Assembly (NCBI GenBank): GCA_023079485.1
Contig: CM041103.1
Location: 10,396,503-10,460,502, forward strand
Direction: 5' to 3'
DNA from: Archilochus colubris
Lineage: Eukaryota; Chordata; Aves; Apodiformes; Trochilidae
Length of the DNA stretch: 64,000 bases
The position numbers were made by a program, and so were the translations under genes. The notes under the pieces are model-generated. The model did not search any database, was not told where the DNA came from, and saw nothing but the letters and a program-made list of their open reading frames with translations. Below are positions 47,301-57,499 of this stretch, in pieces (within the stretch, counting starts at the first letter, position 1; the number at the start of each line of letters is the position of its first letter).

Positions 47301-50300
47301 TGGCACGAGGTCTGTCCCCGCGGGGCTCCCTGGAGCAGGAGCGGCGCTGGAAGCAGTACCTGGAGGACGAGCGGATCGCGCTTTTCCTGCAGAATGAGGA
47401 GTTCATGAGGGAGCTCCAGAGGAACAGGGATTTCCTCCTCGCCCTGGAGAGAGGTGAGAAGCACCTTCAGAACCCTCTGCCCCCTGCTCTGGGGGCTGTG
47501 TTCCCCCTGTGACACTGGCTGCTGGCAGCATTGCCCTGCCCGTGCCATCATGTCTCAAAGCTGAGGCACTGCAGGTGATTCCAGCCCACTGGTCCCCACT
47601 GGTACTGTGGGTTCCAGCCCACAGGAGGGGGGCTGCTCAGCCTCCTGCCATGGGGCTCTCCTGTCCTTGCCAACCTCTCTGCCGTGCCCAGCAAAACCCA
47701 TAGCAAGGAGCCTCGGAAATGCCCTCAGAGCCCCATGCTGAGGGATCATCTCCCTCTGAGGTCTCCCTGGTGGTTTGCAGGGTCCTGGCAGCACCCTCAC
47801 CCCCAGCTGCCACCACTGGAAAACCACCAGGGTGCTGGTGGTTCCTGTGCTGTGGGGATTGGAGTGCTCCTGCCTGCTGCTCTGGGCTCCCACCCACGGG
47901 CTTGTGGTTGCTGAGCTGAAGCCAAGCCCAAACACCCTCCCTTGTCCCCAGCCTGTCCCTGGGGGACCTTGGGGGGAGCAGAGCCATGTGTGCTGCCTTG
48001 AGGGTCTGAATGAGCTTTTTTTTTTTTTTTTTTTTTTTTTCAGATCGATTGAAATATGAATCAAAAAAATCCAAGTCAACCAGTGTTGCTGTCAGCAACG
48101 ACTTTGGTTTCTCCTCCATAACACCAGGTAACTGCCCAGGTGGAGGGAGTGAGGCCTCCGTGGCCCCAGTGTTCCCACCTCTGCCTCTACAGGGGCTCTG
48201 GGGGAGCAAACTGGAGAGGAGCTGGTGGGTGCTGGATGGGTGGTGCTGGGTGGAGGTGCTGCTGCATCCTGCCTCCCTCCAGCCCTGCTGGTGCAAGCTG
48301 GGAGACAAAGCCCATGGTGGCCGGAGCAGAGGATTGTGCCCGGGAGGCATAATGAGTGTTCCTGGGTAATCCTGATTAACCTCAGTGAGCAGAGCAGCTG
48401 CCCCTGTTCAGATTTAGAGCTGGTGTCTGTCGTGTGGGGGCAGGTGGGACGTGGTGGATGGGCACACGGTGCTGCCAGGGCACCCTGGGGAGGGGGCACG
48501 GCCCAGGTGGGCACCAGGATGTGGCTCTGAGGTCTCTGGGCTGCCTGACCTGAAGTACTGCTCCTGCTCTGGTGGCCCTGCCCTGAGGCACTGAGCATGC
48601 CATGGGTGTGATGGAACACCCGGGGTGCAGTTATACCTCTGCTGTCCCAAATTTGGGGCTGCTGTCCCCAATTCCCCAATTCCCCCTCCCTGGGGCAGCA
48701 CAGGGGGAGATGTGCAGCTCAGCAGCAGTGGCACCGAGCTGCTGCTTCCCTCACCTCTGCTCCCAGGTGCTCTCCCTGCACCCGGGGTCTTGGGGATTCT
48801 CTGCACAGAGGGTCCTTGCTCAGTGCCCGTGCTCTCGTCCCCTCATCCCCCTTGGCTCTTGCTCATCTCCTGGCAGCTCTGGGCTTTGCTGGCACCAGAA
48901 CTGGGTCATAGCAGTGCTCTGTGCTGAGCTGCCTGTGAGCAGATGTTTGCTTTCCAGGTGAGGCAGCCCCCTCGGTGAGCAGCGAGGCTGTCGGGGCCGT
49001 GTCTGATGATGCCTTATTCAGAGACAAACTGAAGCACATGGGGAAATGTGAGTTGGGTCTGGGAGGTTCCAGGTCAGCAGAGTTGCCTGGTGCTGAGCTC
49101 CCTCCTTCCCCCTCGGCGTGCACCCTCCCTGCCACACGGGTGTCCCCCAGCTCCCCTGCCTGGGGGTTATTGTCCCCTCTGCACGTCTGGGCTGGGGTGT
49201 GAGTCAAGGGTGCAGGAGGTGTTGGGAAACAGAGGAATTTCTGAGCAAGTTCTGTGCAAATCCTAGGAGAGCGACCAGAAGGTTTGCAGTAATTCCCCCT
49301 TTTCCAGTCCCTTCCTCTGGGCAGGTCACAGCCCCTTCTCCCATCACAGAGCAGACCCAGGGCTTGGGGCAGCTTGAGCCAGGCTGCAGCCAGCTGAGAC
49401 GTGAGGGTTGGGAATCAGTCAGGGGTAGGGATGGTCAGGAAAACCCATGGAAGGGTAAAAAACTCAGCGCCCTCTCCAGGGACCAGCATGTCCCTGTTGG
49501 GTGCAGGACCCACCTCCCCGAGCCTGGTGTGGCCCTGGCATTTCCAGGCAAACCCGGGTGTTACCATGGCTCTCACACCACTGTCCCCATTCAGTCTCCT
49601 CCCCATCACCCCCAGCAGCCTTGGGTTTTGGGGTGAGATCCTCACCTGTCTGCTTCCTTCCAGCCACACGCAAGAAGCTGTTTGAACTCGCCAGAGCCTT
49701 CTCTGAGAAAACAAAGATGAGGAAATCAAAAAGAAAACACTTGTTGAAGCACCAGGTGTATCCTGAAAGGGGATGGGAAGGGGCAGGGGGCACGGTGGGT
49801 GTGGGGCAGTCAGAGCCACCTCACTCAGTGACTCGGGGGAGCTCGTGGTGCCACAGCCATGTCCTGGACCCATGACTGATTTTCCTTAGCCCAAAGCTCA
49901 GGATGGGGACAGCAGCTTCCACAGCAAACCTTCTTGATGATGTTGAAGGACACTCGTGTGGTAAGGAACATTGTCCTGTCCTGTCCTGTCCTCTCCTGTC
50001 CGGCCTGGGGTCCCCTGGTGCCCATTCCCCCCCTGCCCCACACCATCACCTGGCTGGAGATGGCTCCCATCAGGGCATGGCCCCACTCTCAGGTGGCTCT
50101 CCTGTGAGCATGTGGCTGTTGTGGTGACTGGGGCTGGGGTCTCCTCTTGTGGGCAGGCTCATAGGTCACAGCCAGGCTGTGCAGCCCATGGTCAGCAGCC
50201 AGGTTTGCAGAGCTGGGTCCTGGCAGTGGCTCTGGTGCCAGACCCAGCCACACCGGGGCTGCCTGAGGTGCAGCCACAGGGCAGAAATGCCTCTGTGGGC

Positions 50301-50573
50301 CAAAAACTCCTTTCAGGGGTCTCAGGTGTGTTCTGGCAGAGTCCCCATGCCCCAGTCCCTGGGGACTGTCTGTCTGGGTGAGGAAATCCCTGTCCTGGGG
50401 CAGGGTCCAGGCAGCCTCTGTGCTGGGCACCTTGCTTGGGCTGGGATTGCTGCACAGGGACTGGAGTGGAAGTGGCTGCAGCCCCCGACTGTCTCTGCCT
50501 TTCAGATGAAGATTTCCAAGCACGGAGGCAGCAGCTCCGGGAGGAGCAGGAGGCACTGAAGGAAGGGCAGTAA
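44357..50573 (+). CDS. CUEDC1: CUEDC1, CUE domain-containing protein 1
   Basis: Nine coding exons: 44357-44647, 45103-45227, 46009-46135, 47276-47453, 48044-48127, 48958-49047, 49664-49755, 49897-49960 and 50506-50573 (TAA), giving 372 aa; human is 386 by recall. The CUE domain, a small ubiquitin-binding three-helix fold, spans about residues 36-79. It has the MFP motif at 47-49 and the C-terminal di-leucine at 74-75. Further on are an acidic serine stretch (DSSDSEDS), a proline-rich segment (PPPVYSPPAY), a charged helix (RWKQYLEDERIALFLQNEEF) and a basic C-terminal region (KMRKSKRKHLLKH). The last residues are ALKEGQ. Function beyond ubiquitin binding is little defined; mammalian work links it to breast tumour signalling. 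The exon 8 acceptor is uncertain: TTAG at 49888-49889 fits the splice consensus better, but only AAAG at 49895-49896 keeps phase with the CAG/GTGTAT donor. Using donor GT 49758 with acceptor 49889 also keeps frame and adds three residues. Confidence 0.95.
49972..50001. repeat. (TGTCC)n pentanucleotide repeat
   Basis: About six near-perfect copies of TGTCC in the last coding intron of CUEDC1, with one interruption (TCTCC). Confidence 0.8.
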
Positions 50574-50576
50574 ATG

Positions 50577-50812
50577 GTGAGAGGCACCTGGGGACCCAGC
50601 GAGCCCCTCTATGGCCCTGTCTGTCCATCTGTCCTGGCTGGAGGAGAGCTGGGTGCTCTGGGTTGGGTCCAGAGCCTGTCCTGGTGGGGACAAGCCCCAT
50701 TGATGGCTACAAGTGCCATGGCCCTGTGTGCCACGATGGCCCAGTGAGGCCACAGTGTGGCTGGGGCTGAGCACACACTGTTCTCTTTCCCTCCCCTTCT
50801 CCTCCCTTCCAG
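50577..50812 (+). other. CUEDC1: Probable intron in the CUEDC1 3' UTR
   Basis: The stop TAA is followed by ATG/GTGAGA, a good donor at 50577. A strong polypyrimidine tract with acceptor (CTCCCTTCCAG) ends at 50812. The stop would lie only 3 nt before the exon junction, which is inside the distance that avoids nonsense-mediated decay. Confidence 0.6.
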
Positions 50813-51191
50813 GTCCCAGTGCTGGGGTTTATTGCTGGCACGAAACGTGCACAAGGCTTCATGAGAAGATGGCTGAAAAAGGAAAAAAAAAACCCACCCA
50901 ACAAACGACCCAGTGTTTGGCTGCTCCCCCTCCACTGCTGTACTCCTCTGAAGTACAAGTACTGAAGTGAGGCACAATGTTTTCTTACCAGCCGTCTGAA
51001 AACAACTTCTCCTATCTAGCAAATCAGCCAAAAAAGGAAAAAAAAAAAAAGGCAAAAAAAAGGCAGCAGCTGATGTGAGCTGTGGAGGAGGAGCCCGTGG
51101 AGCTCAGGCTTGGGAGGAGAGTGTCCTGCCTGTTCCCTCAGTCCGAGTGGCATTGCAGGAGGAATGAGAATCAGTTTTACTAACGAGGATG

Positions 51192-51217
51192 CATTCATTC
51201 ATTCATTCATTCATTCA
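51192..51217. repeat. (CATT)n microsatellite
   Basis: Six perfect CATT tetramers plus CA, within the CUEDC1 3' UTR. Confidence 0.9.
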
Positions 51218-51451
51218 CCGTGGGACCTGCTTGGCTGGAGCACTCCTGAGCATATCTCTGTAGCAGCCTGAGGTAACTTTGCTCTGCACACACACAGGAA
51301 AACAAATGAACAACACGTGAGAAAGAGACCCTAACAGCAGTTGTCTACTATTGCTAGGAGTAATGAGCAGAGATTCAGATCAGGTAATAGTCAAATAATA
51401 TAAATTGTTTATAAAAGGAAAGGCCTTCTTTTCCTAGGCGTTTCACTTTGA

Positions 51452-51457
51452 ATTAAA
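51452..51457 (+). terminator. CUEDC1: ATTAAA poly(A) signal, proximal CUEDC1 site
   Basis: Variant hexamer at the end of an AT-rich stretch. The composition turns GC-rich about 30 bases later, as expected at a gene end. Confidence 0.5.
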
Positions 51458-51479
51458 CCTTTGCCTTCGGCATTGCTAA

Positions 51480-53470
51480 AACTGCCTTGAGCTCCCGACT
51501 CTGTGGGCTGTGTTTGTGCCACAGCCCCGGGGCAGCACCAAGGGCTGGATTTCACATCCCTTAAACCCTCCGTGGTCCCAGGGCCGGGCAGGGTGCTCGG
51601 CAGCTCCGGGGATGCCCCCACTCTGGGTAAGATGCAAAGCCCCAGCCCGGGGGGGCAGCGGGGGCTGCTGGAGGTGTTTCCAGCACAGGGAATGAGCAGT
51701 GATGAGTTCGGGTGGCAGGAGCACGGTGCCCTTTCTGTCACCCACCCCCACGGGGGTCATTAGTCCCGGAGGGGCTGGGAGGCAGCTCTGGAATCGCCGC
51801 AGGTCTCGGAGATGCTGTCAGGCTGAGAATAACTACAGCAACACATCCCTTCCCCGCGTCAGGAACGAGGGACGGGCGTGAAGTCAGGAATCGCTCCCGC
51901 CAGCGTTTTCCTCTCCTTCCTGGGCACAATCTGCTCCCTGCTGAAGGCGGGAGGTGGCTCCGCTGCGGGATTCCCCACCCCCGCAGCGTGCGGGGAGCCG
52001 GGCAGGCGGCAGACGCGGGTTCCCCGGCAGCCAACACAACACGCCCGCCGCTGTTTGCGCTGCCTCTCCGCGGGTTTGGTAACAAAAACCCACGCTGCAG
52101 GCTCTGCCTCCCCACGGGCTCCTTTCCCAACCCGCCGCACGCCTTGGGAGCGGATTCCGGGATTTCCCTCCAGCAGCCCCGGCCCGGGGACCCCTGGGCA
52201 TCGACCCCTTCCCGGAGCCCGGGCGGGGAGCAGGGATGCTCGGGGGGCTCTGCTGAGGGCAGGGGGCACCGGGCTGGGGGTGCCCTGGGACCCCGGGGAG
52301 GTTTGGGGTCCAAAAATGGAAGCGGCAGCTCCCGGGCTGATCCCGGCCGTGGGGTCTGAGCCTTCCCAAAGAAAAGGAGAGGAGCACCCACCCGTGAGTC
52401 GTGGCAGCCCAGCCCGTGCTTCAGGCCCTTCCTGGTGTGGAGCCCCCCCAGCTCCCTGCCTTGTGCCCGAGGGGCTGAGTGAGTGCTGGGTAAGGTGGAT
52501 GTCTGCAGGAGGGGGGTGTCCCCGTGTCCCTGCCTGGCCTGGGGAGCAAGTGTGGGAGCAGGAGCAAGGGGCTGAGCGATGCTGGGGCTGGGAACACAAG
52601 GTCCTTTGGTCCCTGAGTGGGATTTTTTTCTCCAGCCCAAAAGTGGAGAGGAGGGGCTCCTTCCCAACCCTCTGCTGGCTCTGGGGTCCGCAGGAGGCTC
52701 CCCACACTCCCTCCCGATCCAGAGCAGCTCTCTGCATATTTAGAAGAAACTCGGGCTTGGAACTGTCAGTGTTCCAGCGCCTCTTAGCTACCGAGAGCTT
52801 AACTTCCAGTGAAGTTTCCGTGAGAGAAGGAAGCACCCACAGGCATCGTGGCAGGAGCTCTGCTCTGGCAGGAAGGGGATTCCCCTTTTCCCAGCCCAGG
52901 AGGTGATGGCTGGGCTGGCACAGGGAGGAGAGGCCGTGGAACCTTCACTCACACCCGTGGGTGCTGATACCCTCCACGGGTGTGCTGTGGTCTGGGCTGT
53001 CCCCTCGGGATGGGCTGGCTGAGGACACAGGGAGGGGACAGCTGCCACCAGGGTGTCCCTGCGGGTGCCAACCCCTCGGGGAAGGGCTTTGTGTTGGGGG
53101 TGTCTGTGCTAACGCTGCCTGACAGCTCCCCCGTAAATATCCCCAGCTCGGGATCCTGTCACTCTGTAGCCTTTTCAGAATATCTTGGAGGCACAAAAGA
53201 TCATTGCCCTGGAAGCTGAAGAGTGATAATTTTGGGGGGGATGGTGAAAAAGAAGAGGTCTAATGAGTAGAAAGGCCCCTAAAACCAGCTTGGAAGCCAA
53301 AAATGCATTTCTTACATAGAACTGTATGATTCTCAGTGATGTTTGTATCACTTCTCTACAAAATGGTTTAAAAAGAGCAAAAGAAAATGGTGTGTGGCGT
53401 TTGTGGGTGTTGCTATTTTAGAATTTATTTCCATAAGTGATTTGTTTTTTCTTAAAGATGTTTAATAGTC
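51480..53470 (+). other. GC-rich CUEDC1 3' flank or extended 3' UTR
   Basis: 51480-52700 is GC- and CpG-enriched and carries overlapping open frames of over 300 codons on both strands with no family resemblance. From 53220 the sequence becomes AT-rich and UTR-like up to an AATAAA at 53479. This could be a distal 3' UTR of CUEDC1 or a separate non-coding transcript end. Confidence 0.4.
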
Positions 53471-53478
53471 GTTCATAT

Positions 53479-53484
53479 AATAAA
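53479..53484 (+). terminator. AATAAA, possible distal CUEDC1 poly(A) signal
   Basis: A canonical hexamer in ATATAATAAAAG with GT-rich sequence downstream (TTGGGTGTATTTTG near 53506-53520), preceded by about 250 bases of UTR-like AT-rich sequence. Confidence 0.45.
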
Positions 53485-53519
53485 AGTCCTGTTGTATTCT
53501 GAACACTTGGGTGTATTTT

Positions 53520-54960
53520 GCTTTTTGCTGCCATTTCTTTACAGGGGGAAAAGGAGAGACAGCAGGGTGGGGTGAGGAATGCTCCTTGCCTTCATGTTCC
53601 CTGCAGCCGTGCCCAACAGCTGCTCGATGCCTCCCTGCTCCTGGCACTGCTAACTTTGCCTCTCATCATTTCCTCAGGAAGCCAACGCCGTGGGAACCCC
53701 ATCCCTGGGGAGTTCCAGCATCCCCACACCAGGGGCTGGGCCCTGGCAAAGCTCCTGGCTCCATCTGTGGGGACCTGAGTGGAAAAGTGAAGGTATTGTG
53801 GCTCACCTGATTTTCATTTTTTTTTTTCCTGAAAATAATCAGCCTCGGGGACAGGGGGCAGGTGGGTTTTCTTTAAACTGTTTCATTAGCTCCTGCACAG
53901 CAACTCCTCCACCTTTGGCAGGCAGGCAGGCTGGCTCCCTCCTGGTGGCACAAAGGCAACTGGTTGTGATGATGAATTATTTCTGAAATTCGTGTTATTC
54001 CACTCCAGCCCTGCACTTCCCACCACTCCACGCCGAGCCCGTGGGATCAGTGTGGGCTGTGAACCCCGAGAGCATGGAGCTGGATGGCATGGGTGGGATC
54101 CCTCCTGCAGGGGCTGCTCCCTGCATCCCTCCCTGCAGACAAACTTGGGGTGAGAAACTCCACAGAGCATCAAAAAGCAGCAGAATCAGAAGTGAGGGCT
54201 GGGCTGTGCCAGGGAAGGTGCCCACCAGGCCCCTCTTACAGGAGCTGGTTCCTGGGAGCCCAGCCAGCACCCAAAGCCTTGCTCTGCTCCTAATCCTTTT
54301 GTTTTGGGGAAGGATGGGACTCCCAGCCCCTCCAGGCTGTGCTGCCCATCAGAAATACCCCTGGGCAGCAGCAGCCCCGTTCCCAGAGCAGCCCTGGAGC
54401 CCTCCCAGCCCCGGCCTTTTGAATTCCTCCACTCTACGTGGAGCAGGCTTGTTGGTATTTTCTCTTTCAAAACCATCTTTTTAGAAAACCGGCAGCTGAG
54501 AAGAGCCCAGGGCTGCAAACTGTGGTCAGAGGAGGAGGAGTGCTGGAAACCCGCTGTCTGTCTGTCTGTCTGTCTGCGGTGGGGATTCACCGCCCCCAGG
54601 CTGCAGCTGGGAGCAGGGATGGGGTTTTCCTGGCAGCAGCTGATTCCCAGGCTGAGGGCTGCACCTAGTGCCCAGCAACTGCTGCTGGAAGGAGCCGGGA
54701 TGGAGGTGCTGAGGGACAGAAACCCAGTGACAGACACAGCGTGGGGCTGTGCAGGGCAGGATCAGCCCCTGCTGCCATCCCTGGACAGTGCCTGTGCAAA
54801 GCAGGGTGTGAATCCCACCCCTCACCCTCTGCCCGGGGCACATCCAGCACCAGGAGGTGACCGGGGGCACCTGGGTCCTCCCCACACCCTGGTGCTGGTT
54901 TGCAGCCCCATGTCACCACTGTGTCCCCAAGCTCCCGGGCTGCCCTGGGGACACACTGGT
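53520..54960. other. CUEDC1-MRPS23 spacer, no gene recognised
   Basis: Mixed sequence with a short (CTGT)n run at 54554-54576. The longest open frame runs into the minisatellite at 55027 and has no coding features. No promoter motif or RNA gene was seen before the tandem arrays. Confidence 0.45.
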
Positions 54961-55026
54961 GCTCAGCTCAGGGACAGCACCGGGCACCGGGTGGGGAAGA
55001 GGAGCCCCAGCCCGGGGGGAAACCTT

Positions 55027-55196
55027 CCTGTGCGTGGGGACACCATTCCTGTGCTTGGGGACACCATTCCTGCTGCGTGGGGACACCATTCCTGTGCGTG
55101 GGGACACCATTCCTGTGCGTGGGGACACCATTCCTGTTCGTGGGGACACCATTCCTGCTGCGTGGGGACACCATTCCTGTGCGTGGGGACACCATT
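55027..55196. repeat. Minisatellite, eight 21-22 bp units
   Basis: Eight head-to-tail units of the form CCTGTGCGTGGGGACACCAT plus T, the third and seventh lengthened by one base (CCTGCTGCG). A ninth, broken copy begins CCTGTGTGTGGACA. Variation is confined to the CTGTGCG part; TGGGGACACCATT is invariant. Confidence 0.95.
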
Positions 55197-55390
55197 CCTG
55201 TGTGTGGACAGAAATGACCCCCGCTCTTGCCCTCCTGGTGTGGACACGGGTGGCAGTGGCTCCTCCTGGGCACTGTGTCCAGTTCTCCATCCCGGGCTGG
55301 CAGTGGGGAAGCCCCAAAATCCCTGGCAGGAACCAGGGAGGTAGAGAACCCCCTGCCTGTGCCTGTCTGTGCTTGTCAAGCAGAGCAGGG

Positions 55391-55490
55391 TGACAACACC
55401 TGTAACGGGGTGACAACACCAGTAATGGGGTGACACCACCTGTAATGGGGTGACAACACCTGTAGTGGGGTGACAACACCAGTAATGGGG
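55391..55490. repeat. Minisatellite, five 20 bp units
   Basis: Five exact-length units of TGACAACACC followed by (T/A)GTA(A/G)(T/C)GGGG, in register at 55391, 55411, 55431, 55451 and 55471, with a broken sixth (TGACAGCTGC). It is separated from the 21 bp array by only 195 bp. The shared GGGG-(T)GACA-CC core makes a common origin possible. Confidence 0.95.
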
Positions 55491-55659
55491 TGACAGCTGC
55501 TGCCCTGGGGCTTACCCCCCTCTCTGCTCCCAGCCCTGGTGCTGGGGGGGTCTCTGGGGCAGCCACCTCCTGACGGGACTGGGGTGCCTCTGGCCATGGT
55601 CCCTCCTGCTGGCCTGCCCAGTGCCCGCCATGTGTCCCCTGGGGACAGCCCTGAGCCCT

Positions 55660-56340
55660 TGGGGGGGCCAGGACAGGGCTGAGGGACCCGCGGGGTGCAG
55701 GACGTGATGGCAGAGGCCCCGCCACCTCCTGCCCCGGGAGGGAAAGGGTTTGTGCCCCGTGTCCCCCGGCTTCCCGGGGCTGCTCAGCCGGGATTGCGGG
55801 ATCGATCCCCGGTGCGGGCCCTTTAAGCGCTGCGGGCCCTTTAAGTGAAGGGGCGTGGCCCGCTCGGCAATCGGCTGCCGCTGCCTGGCCCCGCCTCCTG
55901 CGCCAGCGCCGCTTCCGCTTCCGGTGTCCGGGCAGCCCGTTGCTAGGGCGGTGCCGTTGCTAGGGGAGGCCGGGCCGCCATGGCGGGCAGCCGCACGCAG
56001 AAGATAGGGAGCGTGTTCAGCCGGTGCGGGCACCGCGCTGCCGGGAGGGCGAGCGGGGAGGGAGGCGCGGGGTCCTGCGGGAGGAGGGGAGGCGGAGAGC
56101 CGGGGCGATGCGGGGCGGTGCGGTGCGGGCGTCCCTGGAGCTCCCCCCCCGACGCTCTTCTCTCCCGGCAGGACCCGCAACCTGCTCCGCATCGGGGTGA
56201 TCGAGAAGCCGCTCTGGTTCGACGTCTACGCCGCCTTTCCCCCGCTGAGGGAGCCCGTCTATCGGGTGCCGCGGCCGCGCTATGGCAAGGTGAAGGATGT
56301 CATCTCGCCCATCTTCTACCCGGAGGATGAAGTCCGAGCG
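55660..56340 (+). promoter_or_regulatory. MRPS23: CpG island and promoter of MRPS23
   Basis: CpG-rich and TATA-less. It has a 15 bp direct repeat (TGCGGGCCCTTTAAG at 55813-55827 and 55831-55845), ETS-like TTCCG cores (about 55913-55923) and two copies of GTTGCTAGG (55939-55947 and 55956-55964), which resemble X-box half-sites for RFX factors. A YY1-like GCCGCCATGGCGG covers the start codon. ETS and YY1 sites are typical of nuclear genes for mitochondrial ribosomal proteins. Confidence 0.65.
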
Positions 56341-57230
56341 TGAGTCCCCGTGTCCCCACCCGTGTCCCTTCCCCGTGCCCCCTCCCCATGTCCCCCCTCC
56401 CCGTGTCCCCCTTCCCCGTGTCCCTTCCCCGTGTCCCTTCCCCGTCGTCCCCCCACCCCGTGTCCCCCCACCCCGTGTCCCCCCTCCCCGTGTCCCCCCC
56501 CTCTCCCCGTGTCCCCCCCACTCCCCGTGTCCCCCCCACTCCCCGTGTCCCCTGTTTCGGTGCTCTGGGACCTGAACTCTCTCTCCCACACAGGAGGTTT
56601 TACAGAGTTTATGGCAGCGGGCCGAGGCCTTTCGAGCTGCTGCAGACAAACCACAAATCGACTTGCCAGAGGTCAGATTTATTTAGAACAAACCTAGAAA
56701 CCCTTCCAGAACTTGTTCCTGTTCCTCCTGAATCAACGTGGCTTTGGGAGAGTGACAGTCACAATCTTGACACCCAGGTTTGTTGAGAAGTACTATGAGC
56801 TGAAAGGAGAGGGAAAAATCGAAGAAGAAAAATTGTTTGAAGAAACAGGAAAAGCCCTTTTAGCCAGTGGGGTGGTTCTGAAGAGGAGAGGAACAGATAC
56901 AGTGAGTATCCAGCATCCCAGAGAACTCCAGCCCTGAGTTATCCTGGATAACTTCCCAGCCAGACACCTCCTTTGGGGTTTCTGTTGCACACACAACTGG
57001 AGCTGTTGCTCTCTGGTGTTTCCTGCAGCCACACTTTGGCAGGAGCTTCTCATGACCCCGTTCTTGGTGATCTGCAGGTAGCAAAACAGGACCAGCAGGA
57101 TGCTGGAACCAGGGACTCTGTGCTCCACCAGCAGCTCCAGACTGTGCTGGAAGAGATGCAGGAGAAGAAGAAGGATGGGGAGGAGGAGCAGAGCCCTGGC
57201 TTGGCAGAGAGGCAGAAGGAAAATCCCTGA
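55980..57230 (+). CDS. MRPS23: MRPS23, mitochondrial small ribosomal subunit protein mS23
   Basis: Five exons: 55980-56023, 56172-56339, 56594-56671, 56778-56901 and 57078-57230 (567 nt, 188 aa plus TGA); human is 190 aa by recall. All junctions are GT-AG and in frame. mS23 is a component of the 28S small subunit of the mitochondrial ribosome, made in the cytosol and imported. Recognisable family segments are [15 protein letters not shown] at the N-terminus, [18 protein letters not shown] in exon 2, RFYRVYGSG and HKSTCQR in exon 3, and [15 protein letters not shown] in exon 4. The C-terminal exon is glutamine/glutamate-rich and poorly conserved, as in mammals. The ATG lies in a YY1-like context directly after the island core. 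Introns are all short (106-254 bp). Confidence 0.97.
56343..56552. repeat. C-rich minisatellite in MRPS23 intron 2
   Basis: Irregular tandem copies of a 12-19 bp unit with core CCCCGTGTCCC fill nearly the whole intron (56340-56593). The + strand is almost free of purines except the recurring GTG and single A. The complementary strand has regularly spaced G-runs. Confidence 0.85.
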
Positions 57231-57475
57231 GCCTGCTGCAGCTGCTCTGAGGTGCTCAGGAGGTGTCCTGGCTGTGGCAGTCACAGCTCAGGAACCAGCA
57301 CTGACGTTTTCCTAGTGGGAACGTGTCTCTGGTGCCTTCCTGAGTGGGGTGTGGGGGACACCTTCCTGTTCTTCCTGCTCCCCACTCACACAGCTGGGGG
57401 TAATCCCCTTTTTGTTGAGGGTCAGGGGGGTTATCTGAAATGCTGAGCTGGAAAATAGGAGAATACGTGTGGAAA

Positions 57476-57481
57476 ATTAAA
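57476..57481 (+). terminator. MRPS23: ATTAAA poly(A) signal of MRPS23
   Basis: ATTAAA about 245 bases after the stop, in GGAAAATTAAACC, followed by T-rich sequence. No AATAAA is nearer, so this is the likely end of a short 3' UTR. Confidence 0.6.
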
Positions 57482-57499
57482 CCTTTTCTTTAAAAATAT

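Larger units (their letters stand above)
50813..51475 (+). other. CUEDC1: CUEDC1 terminal exon, 3' UTR, proximal form
   Basis: Non-coding sequence after the 3' UTR intron. It includes A-rich runs (50880-50893, 51035-51062), a (CATT)6 run at 51192-51217 and an AT-rich end with ATTAAA at 51452-51457, the most common variant poly(A) hexamer, followed by T/G-rich sequence. Confidence 0.55.

Noticed and set aside
51738..52906. Overlapping frames of 309, 325 and 342 codons on both strands
   Set aside because: Compositional artefacts of a GC-rich block. No splice borders, start context or family motif.
54304..55344. 346-codon + frame upstream of MRPS23
   Set aside because: It ends inside and is prolonged by the 21 bp minisatellite. 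No exon borders or conserved motif.
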